A stretch of DNA of 64,000 bases from Aristolochia californica. Its lineage: Eukaryota > Streptophyta > Magnoliopsida > Piperales > Aristolochiaceae. The position numbers were made by a program, and so were the translations under genes. The DNA is taken from positions 2,562,708-2,626,707 of the forward strand of contig JARWKL010000007.1 of NCBI GenBank assembly GCA_029961685.1, written 5' to 3'. Below the pieces are notes generated by a model. The model was not told where the DNA came from, made no database searches, and saw only the letters and a list, made by a program, of their open reading frames with translations. Of this stretch, positions 39,501 through 54,136 are shown in pieces. How positions within the stretch are numbered: the first letter of the stretch is position 1; each line of letters starts with the position of its first letter.

Positions 39501-42500
39501 ACTCTAGATAAAGAACCTAACCTTGGGGGGAGCGGAAAGGCACCAAGCTACCATAGTGAAGTGAGGCTCATGAGTGCCCGTCCATCCCTAGATGTGAAAA
39601 TAGGCAAAGGAGACAGAAAAAATGCCACTATCAACTGGTCTCCATACCAATCTGTCCTCAATGTAGTGTCTGATATTGATATAGCTAAGATAATGCAAAA
39701 GAGTATAGACTTCATAGGCTTCCAAATCATTTAGGTCATGGCGAGGATGGAAATTCCAGCAATCATCATCGTCCCAAGAGTCAATCACAATGATAGCTGG
39801 GTGGCAGCCAAAGCAAAATAGTGCAGGGTAGGAGTCTTTGAGTGACGAGGAGCTAATCCACCGTTTGTTCCAGAATCCAATGCGCTGGCCATTACCAACG
39901 AAGAAGCAAACAGCAAACCTGAAGGCTAGAAGGAGGAGGTAAAGGCAGCACCAAATTGGAGATAGTCTATGTTGTGGTCCTCCAGATGTCCACCAAGTCA
40001 AAGAGTAGCGCTGGTTGGCAGCGACCATGCCTCTCCAAACAGATTTCGGAGAGGTATTGAACTTCCATAACCATTCAGGGAGGAGGGCAGTATTCATGTC
40101 CTTGGGGAGCCTAATCCCCAAACAGCCCATGATCTTCGGCTTGTACACATCTTTCCAACAAACGAGATGATATTTGAGTCCATTAGTAGCCCCACACCAT
40201 AGGAATCATCTTTTGATGCCCTAGAAGGTGACAAACAGAAGCTGAACAAGGAAGAAAATATAGGTAGTGGATAGACGGGGGGGTGGGGTGCGCGGCGCGG
40301 AGGGGAAAGTTTGTGAAACGACTAGCTTTAGAGAGTAGACAACCCAGCCAAATAGCCAAACGACGCTCAATCCTCTCGATCATAGGAGACCTAGTCCTTT
40401 ATGCAGGCAGCAATCGAAGAGAGGAAGACCCAAGTAGTGGGAAGGGTGACAATAGAGCATCGAAGATAGCTTGGCATGGACTGAAGCATGTCCAATCAAT
40501 GTGGAATCCAGTGATAGAGGTCTTTACTCCAATTAATTTGCTGCCCAGAGGTCACATCAAAGAGGTCGAGGAGAGCTTTTAAGTGTCTGACTTGGTCCAA
40601 TGAGCCATAACCAAATCATAGGGTGTCATTAGCAAACTGGAGCAAGGAGATGTCAAATTTCTTCAGATAAGCCACTAGGGAAAGCTAGCCAACATCCTTG
40701 GCCAAGTAGACCACGGATGAAAGTATTCCAACATGAGGTTGAGAGGGGAATAGAGGATCCCCTTGATGAATTCTGCAGGTGCCTCTAATTTATCCACAAG
40801 CAATGCCATTAACGAGAATGGAGTACGAGGCCGACGAGAAACAGCTTCTGATCCAGAAGTGCCAATACTTCCCGAATCCCATACGCTTGAGAATATCATC
40901 CATGAGATGTCAATTGAAACGATCAATGGCCTTCTCAAGGTCAAACTTTATGGTGATCTTGGCCGGCCCGGATCTCTTGAATTGGTCAATGATTTCATGT
41001 GTTGTCATTATTGAGTCCAAGATGTTGCATCCTTTGATGAACGCACTTTGACTATGGGGAATGATCGTTGGGAGGGTTGGCTTTGAGATGATGAGCAAGG
41101 AGCCTCGCAATGATCTTGTAGGGACTAGAGACAAGATTGAAGGAGGAAGGCAATGATCATTGCTATGATCATTAATGACGAAATGCAGTCAACACAAGGG
41201 CATTTCTCAAAGCAGTACCTGATGGCATTGAAATCGCCAGAGAATTCACCACTAGATAACCTTCCCTTTCCTATTGTATGTTACCAGAAGGCAGGGGGAA
41301 AGGTTTTCTGGGTATTCCCGGTAGGCATTTTCAATAGAGGTTCGAGTGGAGGTTTGAGTAACAATGGTTGTGACTGACTTGAGGTCTGAATGGAGGTCAT
41401 GTGGGTGGTGAAGATGTGGAGGTGAAGGGGAAGGGTTTTCCATTCCAAAAATGGGGGAAGCAAAGGGTTGTTGTAGGAGATTCGAAGTGTGCTTGGTTTA
41501 AAAGAGGTAATGGGCTGGTGGAGCATGTCAGTGGTGGTACAGCATGGCTGGCAAGTGCAGAGGGAAGCTTCAGCAATTGGATGGGGGTTATTCAAGTGAC
41601 TCTCATGTGGTCCTAAGTTGGGATGCAGAGGGTTGTTGCTGGAGATTGGAAGTATGCTTGGTTTAAAAGAGTAATGGGCTGATGGACGGCGTCAGTGGTG
41701 GAACAACATGCCAAGCGCAAAGGGAAGCTTCAGTAGTTGGATGGGGCTTACCTGAGGCACTGCTATCTAAGTGAATTCTCATGTGATCCTTGGTTGGTGC
41801 ATGGCAGTTGCTCAGGTGTGGCGGAGATTGACTGGCAGGTTCAGGTATCAATATTGCCAGGTGAGTAGATGGGTTGTGAGCAAGTGAGGGTATCGGAATG
41901 GGGGTAGGGCTGGTCAATGGAAGCTCTAGGTTTTGGGGTATGCTGCTTGGCAGTTGCCAAAGGTGGGGGAGTCAGGTTGACAGATCTGAGTGTCAGTATG
42001 AGCAGGGGAACAAGAAGATAGGAGCAAGCGAGAAGATGAGAATTTGAATTTGAATGTGAGAGGGAAGCAGGCGGGTTGCCATTTGCTGAGTCAGCATCAT
42101 CAACTCGGCAATGACTTAGTGGTTAATTATCTGCAGGCGATGGTTGATGAAGTCGCTCCTGGTGGCCAGGGCAGGAGTTGGCCATCTGATGGAGGAGAGA
42201 TTGTTGAAAGTTATCTTTATCCAGAAGACAATTACTCCCACAACGAGTTTGATCATCCAATGGCCAGACCACCAAGGACTGTTGAGGAGGATTAGCACCC
42301 TAGCATGATCAAGTCTGGCCATTTGGAGAGTAACATCATCCTGTTGATCAGCTTGCCGAACATTGCAGTGATTGTTAGACCATGCCAGAGTTCGATTGGC
42401 AGACCCAAATGGAAATCCATTGCCTATAGGAGTGGCTTGAGATGTCTGAGTTCCATTTTTTGATACTGAATATGGAGGATTCAGAGCTGGGCATGAGAAC

Positions 42501-45500
42501 TACAGCCACCACCATGCTGTCCCAGATAAAAGAAATGAAGAAACCATTCATGTTGTCCCGGATAACAGAAAGGAAGAAGCCATTCATGTTGTCCCAGATA
42601 AGAGGCCTTGGAGGGGTCATGGAGTGGTAGTTGGTCAGAAAACCATTTGGTGATGGCGGTCTCTTCATCCAACAAGCAAGTAGTGGTGATGATCAAAGAG
42701 TTTGCAGGACATTCAAAAAATCTGAGATTTGGGCCCAAAAAAAAGAAAAATAAGGAGAAGAACAGCTTGGAGAGAAGCAGCAGCCGCTTCCTTGGAATGT
42801 GTGACACAAAAGATCACCCCCTCTTCTTTTAATCAAGATTTAAGTATTTTTATATAAAAGACAAAAATGCCCCTCAAGACATAAACTTACATATCTCCTA
42901 GAATACACCTCTAAAATGAATGAAAAATGAACCATATATATTTGAAGACATTGCCTACCTAACAGACATCATATAAGATAAAAATATAGTATATGAAATA
43001 ATCAAAATATCCCTAAAATGATATTTTAACACTCTTCCTCAAACTGGAGAGTAGATATTAAATAACCCTAGCTTGTCACAAAAGGATACATGTTCAAGTC
43101 TTCCCAATGGCTTGGTAAACACATCACATATGGAGTTACAACCTTTCCTTGCATAATTGCATCTCTAATCAAATGGCAATCAACCTCTATATGTTTAGTT
43201 CTCTTGTGGAATACAGGGTTGCTTGTAGTAAAGACGACCATCTAATTATCACACTTATGACCATAGGACCTAGTAACTGGAAACCAAATTCAATAAGAAC
43301 AAATTTAATCCACATTCACTAATCGTGTGAGCCATTGCTCAATATTCGGCCTCTCCACTAGATCTAGCCACAACTGTCTATTTTTTTATTTTTCCAACTT
43401 ACCAGGTTACTTCACACAAAACAACAGTAACCTGATGTAGACCATCTATCCATCTTACACCCAACATAATCAACATCAGAATATCCAAGTACATGAATTT
43501 GTCCGTTTTGAGAATACAACAGACCTTTTTAGGTGCATCCTTCAAATACTTTAAAATCCGTTGAGCAGCTTCTAAATATACTGTCTGCGGATTTTCCATG
43601 AACTGGCTTACAACTCCCACAACAAATAAAATATTTGGCCTAGTAACTGTAGCATAAATCGATTTACATAACTAGAGTTGGTATTGAGTTGTCCATGAGA
43701 GCAAAACCTTGTGTGTCATAAAGATTATGGTAGACTTCTATGGGAGTATCTACCAATTTAGCACCCAACTAACCTACTCTTGCAGTATATTTAATATATA
43801 TTTTCCCTGGAGAGAGAACAATACCTCTTTTTTTTTTTTATGAAATGTGATTTTATTAAGAGAACAAAAATGAGGAACTAACTCCTAACAACAAGAGATT
43901 GCAAGGAGACTCCTTGCTTGGCTAAAACATCAGCAAGAAAGTACTTGAGCGGGCCCAAATGTTTCGTTAGAAAATGACTGGCCAAATACTATATAACTTC
44001 GATGATGCCTTCAAAATCATCCTCAAGCAGTACAATAACATCTACGTAGACCACCAAAACAACTACTCCAGTCTCTCAAGTATGAACATAGAATGATCAC
44101 AATGGCACCAGTGCAACCCAAACTGCATTATTATAGTGCTAAATTTCTCAAACCACGCTCTAGGACTCAATTGAAGATGGCATTCTATAACTCACATACC
44201 TTCCCTATCTCCCCTTGAGTAGCATACCCAAAAGATTGCTCCATATAAACTTTTTCATATAAATCTCCATACAAGAAAGCATTTTTACATCAAGCTGAAC
44301 AAGAGATCAATCATTATTAACTTCTACAGAGATTAAAATATGTACCGAAGTAAGTCGGCTCACAGGAGAGAATGTCTCAAACACATCAACATTGAAGGTC
44401 CATGTATATCCCTTTGCTACCCGTCAGGCCTTGTGTCATTCAATGGATCCATCAGCATTATATTTTATAGTATAACCCAATGATACCCCCAAAATAGTAG
44501 CTCCTGTTGTAGGATCACATAGATACCAAGTTCCCCAACACAGCAAAGCACTCATCTTATCATCCATAGCTCGTTTCCACACTGAAGAACACAGCATCCT
44601 ACATTGAACGGGGTATAGTAAAAGTAGACGAGGGCATAGCAAGGAAGGGGACAAAAAATCAAGAGAAACATATTTAGAGATAGGATGGGAAGTGCAAGAC
44701 TGTTTACCTTTCTGCGGACTAATAGGCAAGTCCAAATCTGATAGAACAAAACCTTTAGGCAAAGAAGAAGATGGCGGAGCATGAGAAGGTAGCTCTATAG
44801 GCTTATCTGTTGGAGGCACTGTAGTAGCACGAGGACAACGGATATAGACACGAAGAGGCGGAGAGGAACTTAATGGAGCTAGGATATCCAAAACAACAAT
44901 TGAAACTAGACCATCTAAAGGAGACTCGGAAAAAATAGAAATTTCACTAGAGGACTCAAAATACGGAGTACGCTCAAAAAAGGTCAATTGACACGTCTTC
45001 TAATGGATAAGGTCATAGCATTTGTACCCTTTTTGTCAACGAGATTACCCTAGAATGACATATTTGACTGATCGAGATGACAAAATATCGACCGAAGGTC
45101 CAAACTATTAGCCGAGGTGGCTTCTCAAGAGGGAGATTAATTTAGAATTAAAATTTTAAAACTCAGGCATGGAAAATAAAATTATGCAATCATGCAAATT
45201 AAAGCATACAAAATTCACACACCACAATAGTTGACACCAAATGTTTTGTTATCGATGTTCGCCTATTGGTATTCACCGCTCAAGAATGCATACTAGGGAA
45301 ATTCCACTAATCAAACTCTATTAGTTGAAATTTACATAAGAGAAATTCTAACTCTCTTTAAGCCACATATAGCTCAAATACACGACTTACAAGATAATCT
45401 CACCAAGAGATTGGCCAGATTCTAGCTCTAGCTAGAACCAACTGGGAAACTAGACCAATGATGTTTTCCCAACTGAACGACCCACAATCAAATGAGATAT

Positions 45501-48500
45501 CTATTGAGAATGAAGGAAAAGACTGACATTGTTTAACTGGTGAAAGATGTCCCAAGCATAGATGTCATAAATACGATGCATTTGTAGTACAGAGTGTCAC
45601 AGCTCAAGAAACGGATACATCATCCAACATAAAGAGTTCTCCCTTCTCATGTCAGAAACCAATCTTTTTCTTCGTCTACAAGTCCAAGAAAACACTAGTA
45701 GGATAAAAAGTTTTAAAATTTAGTAATGTGACTCACAGACAAGATTAATTGGAAACTTGCGAACAAATAGAACAAAATCTAAGGATATCTATGGGGTAGT
45801 GTGAACAATACCCTCCCTTTGAATGGGAGAGGTGGATCCATCAGCTAAAATAACTCTACGATATGCAGAAGACAGGTATACTCTACGATATGAGGAAGAC
45901 ATACCTGACATGTGGGTAAAGCCTCTTGAATCAGTTATCCAGGAGGGAGAGTGGGACACATTTAATGCAGTCATACATGTACCCATTATTGTGACACTTG
46001 TTGAGGATGAAGGATGAGTCTTTATAGTCGAAGAAGTAGTAGATGATGCATTCAATTGGCCCAGTCATTGTAATAACTATTGAGTTGCCTCATAAGAGCA
46101 AATGTCAAAAGAGGCATCATGTTGTGTGACTATAGAGCTGGCCCAAGCATGTTTACCAAATTTCTCCCAACATTTTTAATGAACAAATTTTCGATCCCCT
46201 TATCATTTGGACCACGCCCGCAAGTAGAGAAGGACCGACTTCTACTATTACCATCATTAAACTGACCATCAAATCTGTCAGTAGAGGGCTAGAGGTTAAG
46301 AGTACCTACATCTGAAAGATTTCCACCTATGACATTTTTACTAACTACTGCACCTTCAACCATAAGAACCCTATTAAAGGCCTGCTCTAGGGTGGTCACA
46401 TCCTCATTGGCCAACAACAGAGCTTGAATGGCATCATACTCAGAGCCCAAATCATCTAGAAACCAAGCCACTTGAATTTGATTTTCTTTCTTAAAAATGT
46501 CTCCAACATTTGCAGTAAAAGGAATGGAATGTGTTGATTTCCTGTAGTACCTCTCTCATCTCAGTGAAGTACTATGTCACAAATCTACTGCCACATTTCA
46601 TCTTAAAGTATCTCACATACAACTGATAGATTTTCGACAACTTACTTTCCTGAGACAGAATAGATGCTAAGATAGTCCACATTGCCTTAGAAGTACTATA
46701 ACTCAAAATCCGATCACTAAATCGTGACTCCATATTATTGACCAACCAGGTCACCACTAAATTGTCTTCAGCCACCCAATCCTCAGTAATGGGTATAGAG
46801 GGATCATCTTTTAGGTATTTTGTCATCCTTTTAGCCCTCAAATACATCAAAATTAAACATAACCAGTTGACATAATTTGATCCATTCAATTGGATCGCAG
46901 TTATCAACCTTTTCGCAAAAATTCAATGACTACACAGTCAAGCGGCCCCACAATTGAATCAATTAGGGCAATCCAGCAGTAATCCCAATGAATAACAATC
47001 AACCTCAGCAATCAAGACCAGGAATTGAAAAATAAACCACTCAATCGCATGAAATTTAGGTGACACATGCAACATTGATGATGATGCAAGCAAGGTCGAG
47101 GAAGACGCAGGCAATATTGAAGAAATTTCTCAAACTGGGATAATTAAATGACTCAAAACCCCAATAATCTTTAAATTAGGAGTAGTAATGAGCCAGGAGG
47201 CTATGGCGGGCAGAAAAAGGGAAAAATGAAGTTTTTACCCTACCAGTCAAGAACTTTGGGAAGATCCTCCAAAAGGATTGCTGAAGATTGAGAGAAGAAC
47301 CACAAAAAACTAAGAGAAATCAGCCCAAGAAGTACTTTACCACTCTGATACCATGAAAAATCTGAGGTTTAGGTGAAATAAGAAGAGAACTAAGGAGAAG
47401 GACAGCTTGGAGAGCAGCAACTGTTACCTTGGAGTGTGTCCCACAAAAACACAAATGTCCCTGAAGTAATAGTTTCTTGCTTTAAGTTTGGTCTTTGTTT
47501 CAAAATTAGTCTTAAAGTTAATAAGTCTTTAAGTTAGAAACTTTCCAGTTTTGAATTTCTTTTCCAACAAATAGATATTGATTTAAAAAGTCGTAATTGA
47601 AGTCTACTTCATGTAGTGGACAGCACAGGAGTTTTCTTAGAAGTCAGGGGTATTTCAGTATTTCACAGATGTGATCTGAATAAATTCCTTGTTTTCTGAC
47701 GATTCAAAAGTCTTAATAGGAGTAATTACCTCTCCTGTATCAGCCATGATTCTGTGTGAACTACAGCAAACTGTCTAATAAGAACAGCAGCCAACTACTT
47801 TGAACAAGTAATCTTTAACAGGCTTTAATCAAGCCAATACAACATGCACAGACTTCTGTGGGTCCCACAACACATAAAAACACTACTCTGTTTTACAAAC
47901 AAGACAATACTAGCACCTAACAATCCTTGTTAATGAATCGTCAGCATTCTACTCTTCTGGGTCGGAATTCAACCCCCGATTCTCAATTAAACTCATTTAG
48001 GTGAAAAAGATACAAAAAGAAGACAAATGCCGTCCATAAGAAAATTCATAAATCAACGTACAAAAGGGCATAAAATAAATGTCGAGCTTCAGGTCCTCCT
48101 CAGCGGCCTCACCATCTTCTTTGAACATCTCTCCGGCCCGCTCCACATTGAGGGACACTCTGCTATGATTATTGGATGGTTTTCCTCTCCCTCCACCCCG
48201 CCATGGCAGCATTGGGATGTTTTCTACTCTATTATGAACATTCTACCCCACATTACTTGTATTTGGTCCAATGTTCCCAGATCTGCCAATTGTGTAGATT
48301 ATTTTTTGCTAAGCAGGGAGCCTCCCTGCATTCCCTTGTCGTAAGGGGTGTGCTTCCCTAGTTTAATTGTTTATTTTCTCTTGCTTAATAAAATTATCAC
48401 TTCACAAAAAAAGGCATAAAATAAAGGAAAAATTACAACTTTGATCACTCCTAAGATATTCTAATCTCTTGACAACTTTAACTCCATAATTACTGAATTA

Positions 48501-51500
48501 ACCCCTGACTTCTAACAAGTTTACTATTTTGCTGATTTTGTATGCATATAAAAGGCCTTCATATGTAAACAGAAATCACTATTTCCTTATTGAACAATTT
48601 TTTGGTTTTTGTTCTTTTTTGGATAAACCTATCCTTTATTTTTTCTTTATTTGTTATTTTTCTTAGTAGTCACTGAAACCCTACTTTTTTTCTCTCAACT
48701 TATCATTGCTTAAATCTAACTCTTCATGCTGCATCAAAGATCTACCAAATGTTCCCCCACCTAAGTTTTGTTCTCTTGCCTCTTGGATTTTCCATGGGCA
48801 GCAGTCAAGAAAAATTGAGTCTTTTTTTCAACTGATCAAATCCCATACCACACTGACACGCCCCATCTTTCCAAGTTTATTACAGGTCCAGAGAAAAATG
48901 GATACTTATTCGATGACCAATCAAATTCCATGCCACACTAACGTGCCCCCTCTCTTAGCAAGTTCATTACAGGTAAGTAGTTTTCCATGGGCAGAGTCCA
49001 GGGAAAATGTACTACTTTTTGTGGATCAATCAGATTCCATGCCACACTGACTTCATTTGCTATGCCAGAGCTACAAATAGGTGCTGAGACGTAGTATGAG
49101 GCCCTGGAAGGCTAAAGTTTCATGTTTTGATGCCTTTCTAGCCATCTATTTCTATCCTTTCTCCTTGAGTTGCTTTTCTTAATCATTTTGTTCATTGTGT
49201 TTAAGAGAAGAGGGTCACCATATCCAACTTGCTGACGCCAATCAATGGGACCAAACTGCATCTCCTGCAGTCTATCATGAGAGCGGTAGCTGGATATGCA
49301 CATAAATTGTTCCTCTGTTTTGTTTTGCTTAAAGGTGCCACATATGTCATGCTAAATCCCATCATATTTAAATTTTAGATAAAGCCTAAGAATTAAATAG
49401 AACTCAATTCTACTGCTACTCCTTAAGATCACCACTGAAACCTTATGAACTGATTACACCTCAATAAGCCATTTGTAATTTATATAAGAGTTGAATTAGT
49501 GGATAAATAATAAAGAACTAGAAGCATTTCCATGCTTTCAAGAATGGCAGTGGCCAACGAAAGTAAATGCTCTAAAAAGTGGTGCATAAACCAATGAGAG
49601 AGAGAGACCTTTGGACTCTTCATATGTGCCAAGTTAACTACTTCTCCAAAGAAACAATTGAAGAAATGTGAGATAGCAGGTCCAAGTTCGTGATCTTGGG
49701 ACACTCTCAATACATCCTGAATGAAGGCAAAGGTGATAGTTAACAACACCACTGATTGCAGGTAATAAAAAGCATACTTGTGAGAAACATAATTATATAA
49801 ACCGGAATGACTTGTTTCTGAAATTTGTAACAGGGTACTATGATCACCTTGATAATGTGTTTTGCAGATCTGATGGCAATTTCAATTACACATAGATCCC
49901 ATATATGAGGTAAATCATGCGTCAAACCAGCAACCTAGCAAAAATGAAGCCAAGACTCATTACAGATGTTCATATGAACTACTGAATTTGCAAGAGGATT
50001 AATAACACAATCAGCATACTTTTCCCATGTAACGGACATTAATTCCATGAGCATGAAGAGCTTCTGTTAAAGTCTGACCATCCATTGGGGACACCTCCAA
50101 GGAGAACAAATCTTGCACAAACTTGGGAAGAACAACATCTACAAGATAGTTACTAGCTTTTCTCACACATTCTTCGTCTGCAGCTGTCTCCTAATGTAAA
50201 AGAGAAATTGGATATGAACAAGAATATGAGCTAGAATTCAAATTTTGAAGACTTTTTTCTCTAAGTTTATAACAATAAATTTCACGCCATGTAATGATAC
50301 AACTACTGAGCCTAAACACAGAAAACATGTGAAGAAAAGATCACCAAACAATCTGATATTGACCTCTGGACCATCACCCAGTTTGAATTCAGTAAAGACA
50401 TTAGGATTAAGTAGTATTTCCTTGCAAACAGCATTCTCTTGAGCAGCATTAACAGGTTCTTTTCCATCCTACATATGGAAAAAAAATGAATGAAATAAGC
50501 TGTTTAAAATCAATAAATGCACAAGGTTAATGAATAAATTCCAGAGTAAGCCCAATCTTTAACTTGATTATAACAATTTCAAAGTAACTTTTATACCTAA
50601 GTTTTTAACAAAAGGGATAATTAATAGTAAGAAGCACAATGAAAAAACAAAATCTTATCTCTTCAAAGAAAACAACTGAGATTTCTTTTACCTTGTGGCC
50701 AGAAACTGATATTGAAACCTCAGAAGCCACCTCAGCATCAACACTTGTAGCATTTTCAGGATTCAAATCTGCTGAAACCTTTTCCTCAATCTTAGACTTT
50801 GATTTCCCAGAAGCTTCAGCCTGATCAAAGATCAAACATGGCCATAACTACCAGAAGCCAAAAAGAATAAAATTTTCCAAGAAACAATCATCAGTAGGAC
50901 TAGAAACAGGCTCACTTTGCAAAAGGCAGAAATAAGTTCTGGCCTCAAAACACAAAACCTGGACCCAGGTCCACTGGAGTTTGCGTCTCGTGGGGTAACC
51001 CTCATCAAATCTAAGAGATAATGCCTGATATTAAAGCAAAATGGAAAACCTTAGGTATTGAATTACAACAAAGTAGAAATAGACATCATAAAGATGCAAA
51101 CAAGACATCGAACTCAAAACTTCAAGTAATTACAAAGTATGTGACGATGGTTCTAATAAACGGTCACCTATCATCACTGCCAACAATTCCCTTGCATTCA
51201 ACAGGTGCAGCTAACTTGATTGCATTTCCAGAGCTATCTACAACAGTATGCTCCTTCAAATGCAGCCGCTTGGCAGCCTCCAGTACCTACAGGAAAACAA
51301 AGATTTGTGGATCCATAAGGGGGAAAGTCACTATATGTGTGGCACCTCATCCATGAAAGTACAAACAAGTAAGTTTGCCAAATGAAAGGATCATAATCAT
51401 TAAGGATCTACATATTGAGCCTTGATTCAATATCCGCATCCACTTCTAACGAGATTCTTTCAGTGTCTTTCTAACCAAATTTAGATAAATAAATAAAATA

Positions 51501-54103
51501 ACTGTGAAATATTCACCTTTAAATGAAATGCTTCATTCCAGCAAATTTTCTTCCCATTATCGACAGAACCATAAAGAAGAGAGTCTGACTTATCTCCATG
51601 GAGAATGCCAGGTATGATACTCTAATGACAACAAAACACAGAGGGAAAAAAATAAACATCTGGAAACATCAGAAATATCAAGCCCAATGGACCCAATGTA
51701 AAGGGTGGAATGATTCCACTGTATTTTTTTTTTATAAAGATTTCCACTGTATTCACCTGCGCAACAATTCTATGACCCCGGTAATCAATGATTGCCATGG
51801 CAAGATTATAAAGCCCGGGAATATCGGCTTCCTGGTAGGCTTTGGTTCCTTTTAAGTCATTATTTGCAGATGCATAAGTAGCTTGTTCACTGTCAACCAA
51901 CTGTCCCTCAGGGGAGGCATCCTCAGCATCATCTGCAACCCCATTAAGGTCCTGTACACTTGAGGCACCATGCGGTAGTAAACTGAGCCCAGCAACACTC
52001 TCATTACCAGACAATGTAACTGGTGTTTCAGCAAAAGTGTTTGAATTCTCACAATCTTCACGGTTAGGGTGAATTGTGAGTGTAGCAACAAGTGAATCGC
52101 TTTTGCCAAGATCGGCATCAACAGCAAAACTGAAAAATATATTATTGTGCACATACCTGCAGAAAATGATGAAAGATTTCTCTTTGTAATTACAGAGAAA
52201 GACTGCCAGAAAAACCAGATGCAGATAACAGACACACAAGATGTGCCTGTAACCATTTTTCATACTGAAATTCAACAGGACAGAAAAAATAGTAAAAGCA
52301 AATATAAGTAAGCCACTTAAACAAAGACATTGACTCAAAACGCAAGTATCCCAAACATGAGCCCCTGAGAGAAGTGTGCAGCAAAGAAGCAGTTGTAAAA
52401 TCAGGATTTTATGCAATTAACTGTCTCATAAAGCTAAATTTCACCTCGGAGAAGCAATGATAATTTTATTTTATTTTTAGAATAATGAGAAATTACTTAG
52501 ATTATTCAAAGTGTAAAGAAACTAGAATATATGCAGCACCCTTGCCAATGAATCCTTTCACAACCAGTTCAAAGACAATGAGTCACAACCCCCATTCTTT
52601 AGTATTGTCTTCCAATCAACAATTAGGAACTTGAAATAACCAAAACTTCTATCTTATTAACAACATGGGCATTGCAACTGCAACTTGTATATAGAGAAGA
52701 GGCATCCATCATAAGGCAAAGGCAAGCAAAATATAAAGATTGGTGCATCACACAACAGTCAAGTGCACCTAGGAGTAAAATGTAGCTAATTAGACATATT
52801 TATCTTTTAGGTTTGAATTATGCTTTTATACAAAAAAAAAAAATCTATTTACATTGATATAAACAAAAAAGGTTAATTAACAAATAATAGGACAGTTTAA
52901 TCTTTAAAAAGCAAGAATGAGGTTAAACACATAAAAAGCACTTCCATGAGCTCAAAATCTACACTCACATGTGAAAACACTCTGGATCAGTTGGGTTGAT
53001 GGGAGGTATACATCTGTTTATCACTCCAACAGCGCCACTAACTGCTGCATCCACAAAGTCACAAGTCACCTTATACAGAGCTCTATCACGTACAATCCTA
53101 CAAAATAATAACCATATAAGTACTCTTCTAAAGATAATAAACAATGGTAACCAGAAATCTGCGGCCATAAAAAAACAACATATAAAAAAAAGGCAAAAGA
53201 AGTGGATAAAATATGGCATGACTAATTGCACCTCTCCTGGAGTGTCATGTGTGGTAACTCTCGACAAGACTGCAATTCATCATTCCAGTCCCTTTGCATC
53301 CCAATTAAGTCATTACCATATGAAAGGGTAAGGGCATCTTCCGCTCTTGCGGCATCTCGCTTATGATCTAAGACAAAGGAGAATAAGATTTCTGTGTGAG
53401 AAAGATAATGAAAAAAATGAAGAAACTCTGCAAAAAAATTGCCTTGAACATTTACAGCAGCAGCAAAGTAGTCATCAGCACTCTTGAAGAGAAGATCTGG
53501 AAGATTTTTACATGACTCTCACAGTAAGAAATCTCACAAAGCTAGAATTAATATGGTGGAGTCTTACAAGAGTCTCACAGAAGGAGGACTCACAGAAGAG
53601 TCTCAATTTAAAGGTGTTTTAGTTATGTTAGTCTTCTATTTATATTGAGTTGTTTAATTATGCTAGGACTTATCTTTTTAAGTGTTAGACTTTGGGTGTA
53701 ACTAGGACAAGGGTACTTTAATTGTAATTGGACTTTATTACTTTCCTCTATTATAAATAGGGGTTCATGTACTCACATTACAATAAATCAATGGTGTTTT
53801 TCTCTTTTCCTAAAATTCAACAAGCACAACTGACAAATTGCTGAGATAAGGCAGCCAAATTACTACTACAGGCAGCACAAAAGCCCCAAACTTTAGCTGA
53901 GTAAGAAACACTCAATTTTAACTGTAAACATGCATTTTGGAACTTGAGCCAGAACCCCTAATTTGAGTTTGAGAATGCATCATAGTACAACTTACACACT
54001 GATCCAGCACCAATTTAATCACCAGAGCAACCACATATTCAGGCTTTTTTTTATTTTGATTAAATATACAAAAACGAGGCCTTTCAATCAATCAACCTGT
54101 ATA

Positions 54104-54136
<33 letters not shown>

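Larger units (their letters stand above)
41141..42710 (-). mobile_element. Probable retroelement-derived DNA, unassigned
   Basis: Less AT-rich than the surrounding intron. Minus-strand frames are Pro/Ser/His-rich, like the ORF1-linker of some plant LINEs, so it may be the decayed 5' part of the adjacent LINE. No conserved domain could be shown. It carries the two internal tandem repeats listed next. Confidence 0.4.
43399..46907 (-). pseudogene. Copia gag-pol remnants
   Basis: Gag of the UBN2 type at 46907-46572; the zinc-knuckle region is not clear. The protease motif has DSRGFTHMS where active elements have D-S-G-A. RT and RNase H are fragmentary with many stops. A LINE tail at 43828-43985 interrupts it. 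Confidence 0.75.
42711..47460 (-). mobile_element. Ty1/Copia retrotransposon, minus strand, decayed
   Basis: PBS TGGTATCAGAGTGG reads on the minus strand at 47353-47340, next to LTR end CTCAGATTTTTCA. The 3' LTR spans about 43031-42711, begins TGTTAAAAT after the purine tract TTTGAGGAAGAG, and shares TCTGAG(G/A)TTT and GGACAGCTTGGAGAG-type sequence with 47354-47460. The 5' LTR match fades past 47460, so that LTR is truncated. Coding pieces: gag ([20 protein letters not shown] near 46680), protease ([17 protein letters not shown] near 45930), RT ([10 protein letters not shown] near 44445), RNase H ([13 protein letters not shown] near 43550). It lies in FRIENDLY intron 18, sense. Confidence 0.82.

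Noticed and set aside
42513..42607. CRISPR-like array
   Set aside because: Directly abutting 36-bp repeats without unique spacers, in plant retroelement DNA.
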